Origin: Polytrichum commune
Taxonomy: Eukaryota; Streptophyta; Polytrichopsida; Polytrichales; Polytrichaceae
Direction of reading: 5' to 3'
DNA length: 64,000 bases
Assembly (NCBI GenBank): GCA_950295325.1
Contig: OX485809.1
Span: forward strand, 4,900,001-4,964,000
The notes under the pieces were generated by a model. The model was given only the letters and a program-made list of their open reading frames with translations. It was not told where the DNA came from and searched no databases. Positions 49,831 to 62,066 of this stretch are shown here, in pieces (position 1 is the first letter of the stretch; the number at the start of each line of letters is the position of its first letter). The position numbers were made by a program, and so were the translations under genes.

Positions 49831-51985
49831 TGAGTGCTGAGATGGCTATGGAGATATGATTGATGATGCATGGATGCCCTATGTTAGCCGTCACAAGCGC
49901 CTTGGGCATTCATTGTGATCATCCCAGTCTCAGCTTCCTGACATGACCTAGACTCCTAGCTAGCAAGCTGCCCAACTGCAGGCAGGCTGAAAGCAAAAGG
50001 AGTTTCATGAAAGCTGTTGTGATGGATTGCAACAAAAAGCCGACATAATTTCCATCCCACCACAGCCAGTTGGTTGGTTGGTAATTGGTTGTACACCGAA
50101 TGGGAATTGGCATTCACGGTGGCATTCGTAACGGGAATTGCATGTTGTGGTTATGTAACTGTTTAAAGTAATAATTAACAAGTGAAGTGCTCACTACTCA
50201 CTCCCGAGTGATCCCAAGCTGAGGATCCCGAGCTCCTCGACATTTAACTTGAAGGCGCTTTGTCCACGTCGACTCTCGACTCGAGCGAGCTGTGAGCTTC
50301 TTCAAGCATGCACAGTGCACGAGAAATTTTGTACTTCTGAAACTCATAACTAGAAGCAGTCGCGGAAATTCTCTTTGCAGGAACGGACGGACGGTGTGTC
50401 CAGACGTATAAAGTATGAGTAAGCTAGTAGTTGGCTGCAGTCATGGTAACCCATTGGGAAGGGGGTCCCATGGAGAAACCTCACCCACGGCCTGGGAAAA
50501 TTTCACTATAACTTTACTTATTTACCACAAAACTTTGCAAAGGAGCTCGCATGTCTGTAAGTAATTAAGCCCTAAATGCCTGAAGAAGTTCTACACAAGT
50601 GGTTGCTGGAAAAACTTCCAGCTCAATGTACAGATTGAAAGGCAAATTCATCATGTCAAGGATTATGCACACGTAATTGAATTCAGCTTGTTGGATTTAA
50701 CATCATTTGTGGAGTTGAGATCGGGAGGCAGCTGATCACCTAACTGGGCATGTAGCACCAATGTAGCAGCTTGTTACTATACTGACTATCCCAATTAGTG
50801 AGGGAGGGTTAATAGTGTGTGTGGGAAATTAGTAAAGGTGATGGTAAATTTCTTAACGCTATGTAATTAGGGCCACCAAAGATCTAGGAAGCATTGTTCA
50901 CCTTGGCATTATTCATTGTAAGTACTATTCATAACAACACTATTCACTGAAAGTACCGGCAATATTCATCATGGCAACTATTCACATACAAGCATGTGTT
51001 TGCATGTAATTTTCTTTATCACTCTACAAGCACTTCCCAACACTCGTTAATTTTCTTGAAATATATGGTAAACGAGCATATATTCATCAATTTAGTATCA
51101 CTCTGTAAAAAATTTAACCCTCACTTGGCAAAATAGTGCATGTTTCAAGAATTAATACCACACGCACTAATTGGGATAATGAGTGTATGTATTTGACAAC
51201 GTGTTTTTTGTTTTTTTGATTTCATGAGGCCAAATTGCACCCAAAAAAAAAGGTGTTCTTTTTCCTTTTTAGACCAAAATTTTGAAAAAATGAATCCAAA
51301 AAACCAACAAAACAATGTGATTTGGCGAGTGATTGCCAACCCCGCATCAAATGTCATGTATGCAACCTATGTTGTTGCCAACACATCAACCATGGTATTA
51401 AGCTCCTGCCTCCATTTGTGACCTAACCCGTGACGTAACTCCAATTTTTAGGAAAATATTGCATCTTGTCTCCAACTTTAAATTTGGATACAACAAACAA
51501 ACAACCAAATGGCTTTCTTCATTTTGCACCGTGAAGTCAACATGCAGACACTTATAAAACCAGAAACAAATCCCTGGTATGTGATAATTTGGAAAGGTAA
51601 AGAAATCTTAGAATAGGAGTGCTTGCAGAAATGGTCAGAATATACATATTTCATCTGAATTCAATTGCGACATGGTCAACACATGATGTACAAAATAAAT
51701 CACAGGTCTGGCAACGTTTCGCCGGATTGTATTTAGTGTCGACGGTGATCATGCAATTATTTGAGGAAGAAACATCCATTACAGCTTGAAATTGATGTCA
51801 CCATGATTGTCATTTGTTTTGGAGTGAAGAGGAATCTGCATGATGGCTGTAACAATTTCGCGCTGCTAACATGCCTGCTGAGTGCCTGTGATCCTGTTGC
51901 TCACGTGAGAGCCTGGAGGGCAATGATTTTATAACCTTAAGTGATCCTGATGATTCTGTGACTCTCATCCATACACCCAAAATTA
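49831..51985. other. Intergenic, little seen
   Basis: Minor TATTCA-containing repeats at 50903-50990. The - strand frame at 51810-52148 (112 codons) has no recognisable motif. No gene supported. Confidence 0.4.
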
Positions 51986-53080
51986 TTCCCGTGACCCAAG
52001 TTAGTGCCCGGCTGTCGCCGAAAAATGCCGCTGACATAAATAAATGATTCACCTCTCTCAAGTTTGTGGGAGTCAAAATCCCAGAGTCACCATAAACTTT
52101 GCATGAATGTTGACGATTACGTAAGTTCATCTTGACTTTGCTCGCCACTGATCAAGTTTGCAGCTGCATGCTGAGTTATTCTTGGTTGTCTGCTTGATGC
52201 AGACAGTATGACACGTCAAATATTCACACTTCAAAAATTAATAAGGCCACCATGCTTTGAGTCACTGGCCAGCAAGCAGGGCCACCCTTGAATAAGCCAA
52301 GAAATTAGAGTCGCGTGTGTTTAATTAGTTACCCATACTTCAAGTTTGTGTAGGGTCCAACTCTCTGCATGTATAATGTGTTTGAAAATTTCATAATATC
52401 ATACACCAATGCATTCCTACCCAAGTTATTAGTGCCGTCACAGAAAATGTCATTGACTTAAATAATTTTCCTCAAAAATTAATGCACGTCGAACTCCAGA
52501 ATCACCATAACTTCAGCAATTTCGACGATCGAGTGACCGGCAGGAGAAGAATGTGCGCTCCGTTTTTATTCATAAGTTCATCATGACTTACTTCGCTTCC
52601 TTACGACTCGCTGATCAACTGATTAATCTTTGCGCAGGCTCAGGACTTCCTGCACAATACAATTGAAAGATTTCATAATGCACAAGCAGGTACAGTATAT
52701 TCCTACCTGCGTTAGTACTGCTGTAGAAAACATGTCCTTGACACAAATAATTTGCCGTTCAAATTAATGGACGCCGAACTCCAGAATAACCACCATAAAT
52801 TCTGCAATTTCCACAATTAATCAGTGACTGATGCTGGCAGGAGTCTACGAAATTAAGAATTAATGCTCTGTAACCTTTTCGTTATGTGTTCATCTTGAAT
52901 TCTTTCAGCACACTAGGCGGTGACATCATCTTATAACTTATAACGCCACCAGCAAGTCAGCCGGCTGCAGTTGCAAGCAAGGCCACCTCTGAAACTTGAA
53001 TAAGCCGAACGACTAGAGTCGCGGTCGCTTCATGTGATTAATTGCATTCCATTTTTGTGCACCACCATTGCTGCACTCTG
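51986..53080. repeat. Complex tandem repeat with A-B-A-A-B order
   Basis: Block A (GTTAGTGC/TTATTAGTGCC, TGACATAAATAA/TTGACTTAAATAA, CCAGAGTCACCATAAA/CCAGAATCACCATAAC, then TAAGTTCATCTTGAC) occurs near 52000, 52430 and 52710. Block B (GCCAGCAAGCAGGGCCACCC, TTGAATAAGCC, TAGAGTCGCG) occurs near 52250 and 52950. A diverged piece of B (AATAAGCCAAACAATTATAG) appears at about 53348. All copies are diverged and non-coding. Confidence 0.7.
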
Positions 53081-53557
53081 AACGGGGAGAACAGGCCCCT
53101 ACTTAAAGATGAACTGGTTGAATTTGAGAAATATCCGGTTGAAGTTCAAGACTGCAGGAAAAATTACCCATCATTTTAGAAGAATCTATGGAATATACCC
53201 CAAATTCATTAAGAAAGAACTGAAAGATATCAACATGGAAGCGGTTGGACTTGGAAACACTAGGATCTCGACCGTTCATGCCCAATAATCTCCCTGGACA
53301 TTGTTGCTGCAGGTTTCAATGTTCAAATATCATGGTCCCAGCTACTAATAAGCCAAACAATTATAGCCGCTTGTGACACTGGACAGAGAGAGATTTGAGC
53401 CAACTCGGTTGCTATCCTTCCTTCTTTATTATTAGCCGGTTATTCCTTGTATTTCTACGTAAATTAGAAGTAAAAACATTAAACATACAGTTCGGTTCAT
53501 TTCCTAGAGTTTTCATTCTATGCCAGCAGTTTGGGAAAATGAACTTGGTCCATTTGT
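53081..53557. other. No recognisable gene
   Basis: Contains a diverged fragment of block B near 53348 and otherwise unremarkable AT-rich sequence. Confidence 0.4.
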
Positions 53558-54086
53558 AACTACACTGAATGTTGTATCTAGTGTCACCAATTTCATTTGT
53601 CTTGTTTATTACTAATTGTAAATTGCATGTGTAGTGTCACCAACACTAAATGTAAACCTTACACTATTTGTCACTCCTTGTTGTCAAAAAAAATTGGGCA
53701 TTAGATCGTTACATCGTTGCAATTACTGTCAAGTTTTACTAAGTGGTTTTTCATCCGACTTTTCACTCATCCATGACAAAATCTGTGTATGTACAATATA
53801 CCAAACGTTGGTTTCAATAATTGACCATTTGGATGAACTAAAAGTCGGGATGACAATACCTTCTTGTAACTTATTCACAAAAAGTGTCATCGGAAAAGTT
53901 ACCATAACATTACTTAGCACTATGCATTCGTTTTGTGGGCCTTAGTGAATATACCGATGGGATGTGAAACCATCCCATGCTCATATTCCCAAGGCCCACA
54001 ACATGACCCCCAAGCATCGAGTAATATTATGACCACAATGACATAAAATACCTTATGGCACTAAACACAACATTTAATGTAGTTCA
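53558..54086. mobile_element. Long MITE-like element with CTACACT ends
   Basis: The left end AACTACACTGAATGTTGTAT..AGTGTCA is matched by the right end TGGCACTAAACACAACATTT then AATGTAGTT. Several internal TAGTGTCAC motifs follow the left end. It resembles the elements at 12306, 13436 and 30088 in its ends but is longer (about 530 bp). Confidence 0.5.
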
Positions 54087-54287
54087 TTGGCTTGTGTTAA
54101 CGATATATGCATCATCGTGCAAGCTCCTCCAAGTTGGCCACTAAGTCATAAATAATGCATATGAAACATATAATTAAACTACATAATATGAGGCTTGCCT
54201 CCTCTGGTATGATATATGGTTTATTGCATATGTACATGTAGAGGGTGAGTCCTGGCAGACGAGGAGCCAATAATGGGAGAGGTCTAA

Positions 54288-54879
54288 GGGCCACTTCACA
54301 CGTGAGCCAAGAGCCGTGACCTTGTAATGGTGAGGACCCTTGACTCTCATCCAAAGGCCGTACCATGGGTGTTGGGAAAGCCGTTTTATGTAGTCATGAG
54401 CCCTGAAGCATAGTGTGAAGTGAGACTGAACCATGTTGCGGGACCATTGCATATTTTGTTGACGGAAAAGAGGAGAGGAGTTGGTTCAATATAACATGTC
54501 TCAAACTCTATCAATTTAAGAGAATTACTTGGTGGTGTTTGTTTGTCTTAGAATCTATTCTGGAATATGCCTTACAATGTGTCCTGAAATGTGTCTTGTT
54601 GGAAAAAAAATATTTAAAAAAGTCATGGTCTTCTGGAATTTGCGTCAGGCCCACCTCTTGAAGGTGGGCTTGACGCAAATTCCGGTACATCATGCACCCT
54701 TATCCACAACCTACCGTCTAGGACTCCATGTAGATTTTTCATCCACGAACTTTTCTTTGGGACTTTAGGCCTTCACCTCCTAGTGTGAAGTGAACTTGGA
54801 CGGTCTCTACCTTTTCAACCAATGAGAGCTCTTACATTGCCATGGTCATGGGCCTTCAGCCTTGTGTGTGAAATGGCCC
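54288..54879. mobile_element. Harbinger-like MITE, copy D (longer, diverged)
   Basis: Ends GGGCCACTTCACACGTGAGC (left) and the complement GGGCCATTTCACACACAAGG (right) are flanked by TAA (54285-54287 and 54880-54882). At 592 bp it is longer than copies A and C. Internal arms 54635-54656 and 54662-54683 form a 22-bp hairpin with one mismatch. Confidence 0.75.
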
Positions 54880-54882
54880 TAA

Positions 54883-55540
54883 CTCAAGTCTGCAGCTCTC
54901 GTGGACTCATAACTGGGTGGCTATGTTGCCAAACGCTACCGTAAAGTTAGTGTGAGGTACACTACTACTATGTTAGTGTAGTCTACACTATCTTCCTCCC
55001 TCCCTCCCTCCCAAACCCACTTCTCAAATTGCTTCCACCCATTGCTGTACCATGCTCTTTATTTATTGCCTTGCCACCCACCCTACCACCTCCAAAGTCA
55101 ATTTAGTCAACCTACCCACCTCTAGAGTCTACCTACTAGCCTCACATCATACATTCATGACTCATGAGTCATGAGGCCACAATCCGAGCTCCTTGCAAGG
55201 CAAAGTTAGGCGGTCTTTAAACGGTTTACTTTTCCCCAACTAGCCCACTTCCACGGCTCAGGCAAACCAACCCGTACACTGGTTCCTTGGAGGCAAGGGT
55301 TTAGGCATCCAACAAGGAACGAGTGTGTGGGTTGGTTCGCCCAAATCCACTTCCACTAGGACATCAAACACCCAGCAAATCCAAATCAAGGCCATCAACA
55401 CTTTCCTCATAATCGGTATTCAAAGCTCATATAAATATCTTATTCTTTATCAAGGTTCGGAAGATTTTTGTGCTCGATAAATGGTGTTGTAGGTTCTTCC
55501 CAACTAGGTTAACTTTTGAGTTTCGAACGGGTCTCATTTC
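54883..55540. other. No recognisable feature
   Basis: Short TCCC repeats near 54990. No gene recognised. Confidence 0.4.
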
Positions 55541-55660
55541 CTGAGCGCATAATTCCAATCTTATTAAAGCACATGTCTTTTTGGTATCTGTTCTTGGAGA
55601 TACACCTGACCACATAGCACCTAAACATAGGTGTTCAATTAAGATAAGTTAACCAATTAG
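55541..55660. repeat. Dispersed repeat shared with 43893-44015
   Basis: Same orientation and landmark order as the copy in the carboxypeptidase intron, diverged. Non-coding. Confidence 0.6.
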
Positions 55661-55669
55661 GCACATCTA

Positions 55670-55970
55670 GCTTATTATAAGGTAGATGGATCTTATTCGG
55701 TTACTTTTTATCCCTCATTTGTTACCGTATACTACTTGGATTCGCGAGGTTGAGATTTGAAGAAGCCATGGTTAACTCCAAAAAGTTGAAGTTTGTTGTG
55801 ATTTGTCAAAGTCCACCAACAATGACCCATAAGAAGGCCACAATATAGAGCCTCTCCCCCCCCCCCCCCCCCAATTGCATGTATAAGTTTAGGTAGATGG
55901 GCCTTATTCGGCTACTTCATTCTATTTGCTACCTTATACTTCTAAAATTCACAAGGTTGAAAATCATGTC
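55670..55970. repeat. Diverged tandem duplication, period about 210 bp, with poly-C
   Basis: GGTAGATGGATCTTATTCGG at about 55681 matches GGTAGATGGGCCTTATTCGG at about 55892, each followed by CTAC/TTAC, TTGCTACC/TTGTTACC and GAGGTTGA/AAGGTTGA. A run of 17 C lies at 55856-55872 between them. Confidence 0.75.
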
Positions 55971-56585
55971 CATTTGCAAATATAGTTGAAGAACCCACTA
56001 TTAAACCCTGAAAGTTTTGGAGGTAAGGTAAGTGTGCCTAAAACAAGCACCAACTTTCTAGCAACACCTTCTTTTCCCTCTAAACCTTCAACAAGTGAGT
56101 GCAATGTTGAACGGTGAATGGTGTCATTAGAAATGGCATTTAAGTATATTTGGACGAACCACTTGTCCAAAAATAATAAGGGAAATGCATTTGTGGGGAC
56201 AAAAACATCAAACGACAACAACAATGAGCATGATAATCTTCCAAACTTTGATAACGAATAAGATATTCCTATAAGCTCCAAAAATTATGAGGAAAAGTGT
56301 CTATGGCCTGATTTGGATTTGCTAATCATCTCGTAACCTAATTGAGTGTTTCATAACCTAGGAAAAGTGGGCTGGCCGGAGAAACTAACCATTTAAGACC
56401 TGTCTACATGGGGCCTCTAATTATGAGCACACTTGAATTAACTTCTTCGAGGAAATCAAATTTTCTGCCACCTGTATGTGGAAGATTGCCACTCCCCAAG
56501 CTCATAATTGGTGTCTCAATCAGGGAAGGAACCCAGTCACCTGGGGACGCATGTTACAATTGCCTAGATGAGCACAAGCAATTAT
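55971..56585. other. No recognisable feature
   Basis: Short frames only; nothing supported. Confidence 0.4.
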
Positions 56586-57086
56586 GGCATTTAGTGTCAC
56601 ATACACTTTTGCAAAGGGCCTACACTAAATGTCTAGTGGTTCTCCGCTAATTGCCAATATGATACTATTCGTCAACATAAAGTAACTTTTTAAAATGTTA
56701 TTTACATTATGACATTTAGCATAATGCATTGGGATACTTGAGATGATAATATTGCGTTTTAGTATGCAAAAGGGAAGATATTCTAGAGCATACTAATGGC
56801 AAGTGTTATGTGTTTACAATGCAGTATGCAAGAGGAAAATGTTCTTGAGCATACTAATGTCAATTGTCATTTGTGTACACTTTAATCAGCGTGTACATTA
56901 GGTAACATAGGCATACACCTCATAACATTATTGAGCACACTTATGCCAAGATAATAGTAAGCACACTTGAATGCCAAGTGTTATGCGGTGATATTAATGA
57001 TGAAGTTGTCGATTATTAGTGTAACCTAGCATTTGCCTCAAAATAGGGTACATGACACTATTATGCATGTGACACTAAATACCATA
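56586..57086. mobile_element. Possible MITE with TTTAGTGTCACAT ends
   Basis: ATGGCATTTAGTGTCACATA at the left pairs with ATGTGACACTAAATACCAT at the right. An internal duplication of about 60-65 bp (GAGCATACTAATG at about 56785 and 56847) is present. The ends are less clear than in the other MITEs. Confidence 0.45.
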
Positions 57087-58802
57087 GATGGTGCACTAGA
57101 TCAACCAACCTCCTTTGTGAATCATGTGAATTTTGCAACGTCATGCGTTGTTGTTATCCAATTGAACAAAATCTAAAGTACGAATATTTGTAATACTTTA
57201 TATGTTTAAATGCTTGAGGTTGTTTCACCAAAATTTTCAAGATAAGTTAAGCGTGATAGCAATGAGAATAATTTACTAGTCATTAGAGTTATCCGTAAAG
57301 GCCCTCAAAGAGGGACGAAACTATGGGTTGATCCTCTTTGAGAAAACTTTCTATTGAGAGCTCGTTAGCTCGTTTGTTGAATGTTGGGTGAAACTTTGGG
57401 AACCTCCTTCCACTCAAACTTTGATAGAATTTAGGATTCAAAATAGGGTTTGCACATGAGACCCGCTATCCTAAATCCAGGATTGACCTATGCAAGGCTA
57501 ACGTGGCCCACATCATGGCGCCCTCACGCTCTTGCGCCCTCACGCTCTTGCGCCCTCCTCGCGGCCTTGACACTTTTGTGCTCTTCCTCACACCTCCTAC
57601 ACCCCCTCACCCTCACATACCTATATTGTTTCAAGCAACATGGCGAGGGTGTGCAAGGATATTATTGTGGAGTTGTATTTCATCTCCTCCTAAAACGCCA
57701 ATGATCATGGGCCCTTGGGCATAAGTAGCGCCAAAAAAACAAACTAGACACCTTGCACATGTTAATGCCTCCTCCAATGCATCCAAAGCCTCACAGTTCA
57801 ATTATAGCACCCCTACTCGCACCAACGTTGCTGTCAAATTAATATGTCCAGGAGGCTTGGCTATGGCTACTCCCCTTGTCCCATAGGAAGAGTAGATGAT
57901 GTGGTCGAGGTTGTAGACTTGTCCAAATCACTGTCCAAGAAGGGGCAGGGTAATCTAGAGACCTTTATTAAAAACTCCAACTTGTCTTAACATTCTGTAT
58001 GATATTCAAACCTTTGGTTTGCCTAACCTTTGACATTTAAAAAAACTCAAGGTGGCATTCTGGAGACCTCGCAAAATAATTATGCAGAGTATGCAAGAGG
58101 TTTTCAAATATTTGCAAGCACAAGTAAGTTAGCTTTTTGACTACTACATTTGGCCGGTGGCTGACCCAATAAACCCCATGCATATGGGGTGTTTTAGTGT
58201 CATGTAGGATTTTAGATACCCACCTCGGCCTCCCTGCACAAGCATAAACATGAGTGGCATTAGGGTTGGATGCGAGTAACATGATGAGCAGCAAGAAGAC
58301 CATACGATTAGCAAGAACATCAAAAGACCATGAAGAACACGATATTGATAAGACCAAGAAGAAGACCATAAAACTAGCAAGAACACCATGAGACCAACAA
58401 GAACATGAAGACCAACAAGGAAAAACCATGGCAACTTGCAACATGAAACATGGCAACAAATTACAAGAGGCTTCACATCGCCTCATATTCCAGCATGGGC
58501 CTCATGTGGCTAAGAACTTGGAATGCACAAGAAAATTGATTCACCTTTCTTGTACAATCAACCTTAAAGGCTCGTTGAACCTGCACAAAAAATGATGTTG
58601 CGCCCAATCAACAAGCATGCATTAAGGTGGTAGCAAGCTGCACCCAAGCAACATGCTCCAAGGTGGCAACAATCTGCACCCTAGCAACACACATCAACTA
58701 GTAGCAAATTTGCAACGTTTGTACAACAATAGCACAAAAACAACAATTAACCAACAAGCTAAAAAAATGCAACAAGAATGCAATGCAAAACAATGAAGGA
58801 GG
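57087..58802. other. Intergenic; low-complexity stretches before the hAT relic
   Basis: A 17-bp stutter (CGCCCTCACGCTCTTG) lies near 57530. AAGACCAT/CAAGAACA low-complexity units run 58285-58430, and CAAC-rich sequence 58560-58790. N-terminal hAT sequence could lie here but I cannot recognise it. Confidence 0.35.
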
Positions 58803-60243
58803 ATGTACATGCTTAAGAATTGTTGGGCGGTGGAGGCTTTGGGCATTGAAAATGCCAACATTCTTCACATGCTTGCACTTCTTGGACATGTAGACATCTC
58901 CAACCTTCAACCCAAGATGAGGAAGGTCCCTCTCCGTAAACCTCTTCCCCGCATGCTTTTCCAATATGTCATATTTGAGTTGCATAGTGATAAGGCGACC
59001 TCGCACAATCGTGCATATGTGGCACCTAACTCTATCAATTGCATTGCTACTATCCCTTGGGAGCATCTAGGCATGCTATCACCCCTCAAGAGAGTAATGC
59101 CCAAATATCAGACGTTTGTCCATAAGATGCATGGGGAAGCCTTTGACACCATGACAACACACGCTTGCCAAAAAGTTGCAAGACTGAATTTTGACCTACT
59201 TGTTGATGCGTTTATCCCCATAGCTTTGTGTTGCTTTATGCTGTTGTTGGAAACAATGCGTACCCTGGTCATATCTCCCAACAACAATACATACTCATTT
59301 GCGACTACCTTGCCGCGGTGAAAGTGTGCTAGGGTCAGTTGTACACCTTGTATTATGACCCTTCTACATGTTTCCAACAAGATTCAATCCGGAACACGTC
59401 TAATTTATTACAATGCAAGCATGATACAATGCCGCTATGTTGGGCCCTATTGTCACTAGACCTGAATGAGGATTTAGAGCACCTTGCTTTCAAATATGGC
59501 CCAACCACCCACAATGCGACCTTGGTGGATAATTTAAGGAGCACCTAGCTTGTTAGCTGCAATTCCTTCAACATCATGATTCAAGACATCAAAAGCGTTT
59601 GTCATATTTTTGCATTGGATTTATATGTAACCCATTGTTGATTGTTTGTGTGGCAGGTGCTACAACCAACCTAATTGTGGAGTTGTCTAGTTATTTTCCA
59701 GACTTAGTGTTGATGGATGCATTGGGGTGGTGTACCCCCAATATTGGTTACATGCACACATAGAGGACCTCTTTGAGATTTTCTTTTTCTTTTTTGTCTT
59801 GAAGGCCCATTATTGTGTTTGAGAGAACAATTAGGGTGGTAGTTTGCCTCCAATCCTAGACCTCTCAGCCTTGAACCATGAGAGTAGTATGTTCAAGGGG
59901 GAAATGAGAGCAAATATCATTGATGAAGACAACCTCCATAACCTTGAATTCACTCACGAAGTTGTGGCATACTCTTGCAATGCCCAAAGTTTTGAAGAAA
60001 AACTTTCCCAAATGATGCAAGGTGGAAAAATTGTTGGTGGTCCAAGTGCTTGAATTTGTTGAAGATGAGAGGACCTTCTCAAACGTGTCCTTCCCAAAGT
60101 CCAAACTACGCAACCGGCTATGTGATCACCTTGCAACATGTGTTGGGATCTATAGTCATAAGTTCTACATGTTGGAGACCTTTCCTTATGACCAAGTATA
60201 CAATGTGTGGCATGTTGATAGGAAATGGCAACCAAATTGCTAA
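58803..60243 (+). pseudogene. hAT-family transposase relic
   Basis: Plus-strand blocks in transposase order: SPLKRVMPKYQTFVHKMHGE (about 59080-59140), then after a frameshift near 59270 CDYLAAVKVC, a TAG at 59330 and GQLYTLYYDPSTCFQQD. These are followed by SSYFPDLVLMDALG and, one frame over, VVYPQYWLHAHIEDLF (about 59690-59780), PPILDLSALNHES (59847), and finally FVEDERTFSNVSFPKSKLRN and RLCDHLATCVGIYSHKFY (60055-60170). The last block is the hAT C-terminal dimerisation region, where E.R.FS and K..RNRL are diagnostic. At least three frameshifts and one stop make it inactive. The N-terminal BED zinc finger is not recognisable. Confidence 0.75.
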
Positions 60244-60369
60244 GACATTCTAGCATAATGTGAATCTTCCTAGTCATTAATTTCCTGGTGATGTATTAAG
60301 GGGCTCAAAGATGTTGGGTCAATCCATAATTGCACCTCCATTGTCTTAGTGGTTGCATTTTGCTTGTGA

Positions 60370-60650
60370 TTTGTGGAAATTCATTTGGTTTGCAATGTGC
60401 ATGTGGTCAGGTTGTTGGTAGCAATGTTTTGGCCTAGAGTTGGTGGTTGCAATTTGCTATGTTGGAGACTAAGATGTTGGTTGCTATGAGTGTTAGGTTG
60501 TTGGTTACATGAGTTATTGGTTGCAATGAGAGTTAAGTTGGTGGTTGTTTTTGGGATGTTGGTTGCTTAAGTTGGTGTTTGGTGGATCATGGTTGAAATC
60601 CAACCCTCAAGTTGTTCAGGTTTCAATCTTGACTTGTAAGTTGCGATGCA
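60370..60650. repeat. GTTG-rich stretch downstream of the hAT relic
   Basis: GTTGGTTGC-like words repeat many times here. CAAC-rich sequence occupies the other side of the transposase relic (58560-58790). Mirror-image subterminal motif clusters are common in hAT elements, so these may be the element's subterminal regions. I could not identify the exact ends. Confidence 0.4.
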
Positions 60651-62066
60651 ATTTTTTTAGTTTGGGGCTTGCATTTAGAATGAAGGTGCAAGTTTGGATT
60701 CACCACAATAGAGGCCTGATGTGAGGGAATAATTTTTTTTAATTTTTCTCTTGCCAATGCTATGCACATTTTTATATGTAAAAGTCAATGTCCTAAACAC
60801 TTTGTATATGTAAAAGCCGAATGTTTGACACTAGTTTTTCTCATATTTGCCTCCAATTCTATATTGGTTTTTGATATATTGGCACTTGTATCTTCCTAAG
60901 AAAGTATTGTGGAGCCAATTTGCAAAGTTATAAAACACAACATCATAAAATAACACTATATATAACCACTTAAAAAAAACCTGAATGCCACAATTTGCCT
61001 TAACATTTGCCAACTGTTCAAAATTACATAAATCCTAGGAAAAAGATTGATTTCAACCCAACTTGGAAAGTAACCTCCAAGATGCATACTATTTCAAGGC
61101 TTTAATGTTGGATGAATGAAAGTCATGCTTGTATAAGATGGCTAGATAGATCGAAACACCGGCTTCCAAGAGTAACAAGCATGAATGAAAAGTCTCTTTG
61201 CCCGCATGCATCAGTCATCTTTTGATCGGGACTCTATGACTTTGCTTATATGTTATCCTCCTTGCCGATAATCATTTGAAAAAAGCAATGTCACATGTCA
61301 GAGTTGTTTGATCATGAAAGTATCAACATGTATGATAATTTTAATTTTTTATGTAATACACGACACTTCACCAAGATTTTATAAATAGATGGGAACAAAA
61401 ACAAAGTACTCCAAAGTATTTGGCATGGATCTCAATGAATAGCTAGAATCTCTTGGACCAAAGCCCTCAAGCGTGCAAAGGAGGCCTTCAACTTCAATGG
61501 GTTATGGGAGGCAACAATCTCCTCCACTTCCAGTCTAACTCCGCTACTATCTCTTGGAATGCCAATACACCGCCTTTTGTTGGTTTTAGTTGATCCCTTG
61601 TTGAGCTTAGGTATCATGTCCTTTTAGGGTTGTATCACCATGTGCACCCCATAGAATTGCACCTCTCTTACCGTCTTGGACATCGGTAGCCTTGTGTGTG
61701 TTCAAAGGACGAAATAAAGTGTCTTAGTTGTCTCAAATAAACACTAATCATAACACAGAGATAAACGTGAACAACAACAACAACATGTAAAAGTAGAAGG
61801 ACCCAATTCTACCACTGACCTTAATTCCGACACCTACTTTTCCCCCAACAGGTTAAACCATGTATTTCACCATGAACTAATTGTATCACTCTAAAGAGTA
61901 AAAATGCGACCCATTGATTGGGAGACAAAACATCAACAATCAACATCGTCCACCTCAAAAGAAGAAGAGGTTTGCAACCAAAAGAAGCCAAACGAGATTT
62001 ATAACGAGCATTCATACAGAAAGTAGATATGCATTGTTTGGTTTGATCTTGATGCCGTTACACTTA
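60651..62066. other. No supported gene
   Basis: A 61-codon - strand frame at 61432-61617 (RCIGIPRDSSGVRLEVEE) looks protein-like but is not recognised; it may be another relic. The remainder is AT-rich. Confidence 0.35.

Noticed and set aside
49425-49871. Open frames with runs of Ser, Tyr or Val on both strands
   Set aside because: They are translations of the (TATG)n and AGA tracts of the tandem repeat.
51810-52148. 112-codon - strand frame
   Set aside because: It overlaps the A block of a non-coding composite repeat and is not conserved in the other A blocks.
58037-58486. 149-codon - strand frame with alternating hydrophobic residues
   Set aside because: It is the complement of a low-complexity CAAGAACA/AAGACCAT stretch, so the open frame reflects repeat composition rather than a membrane protein.
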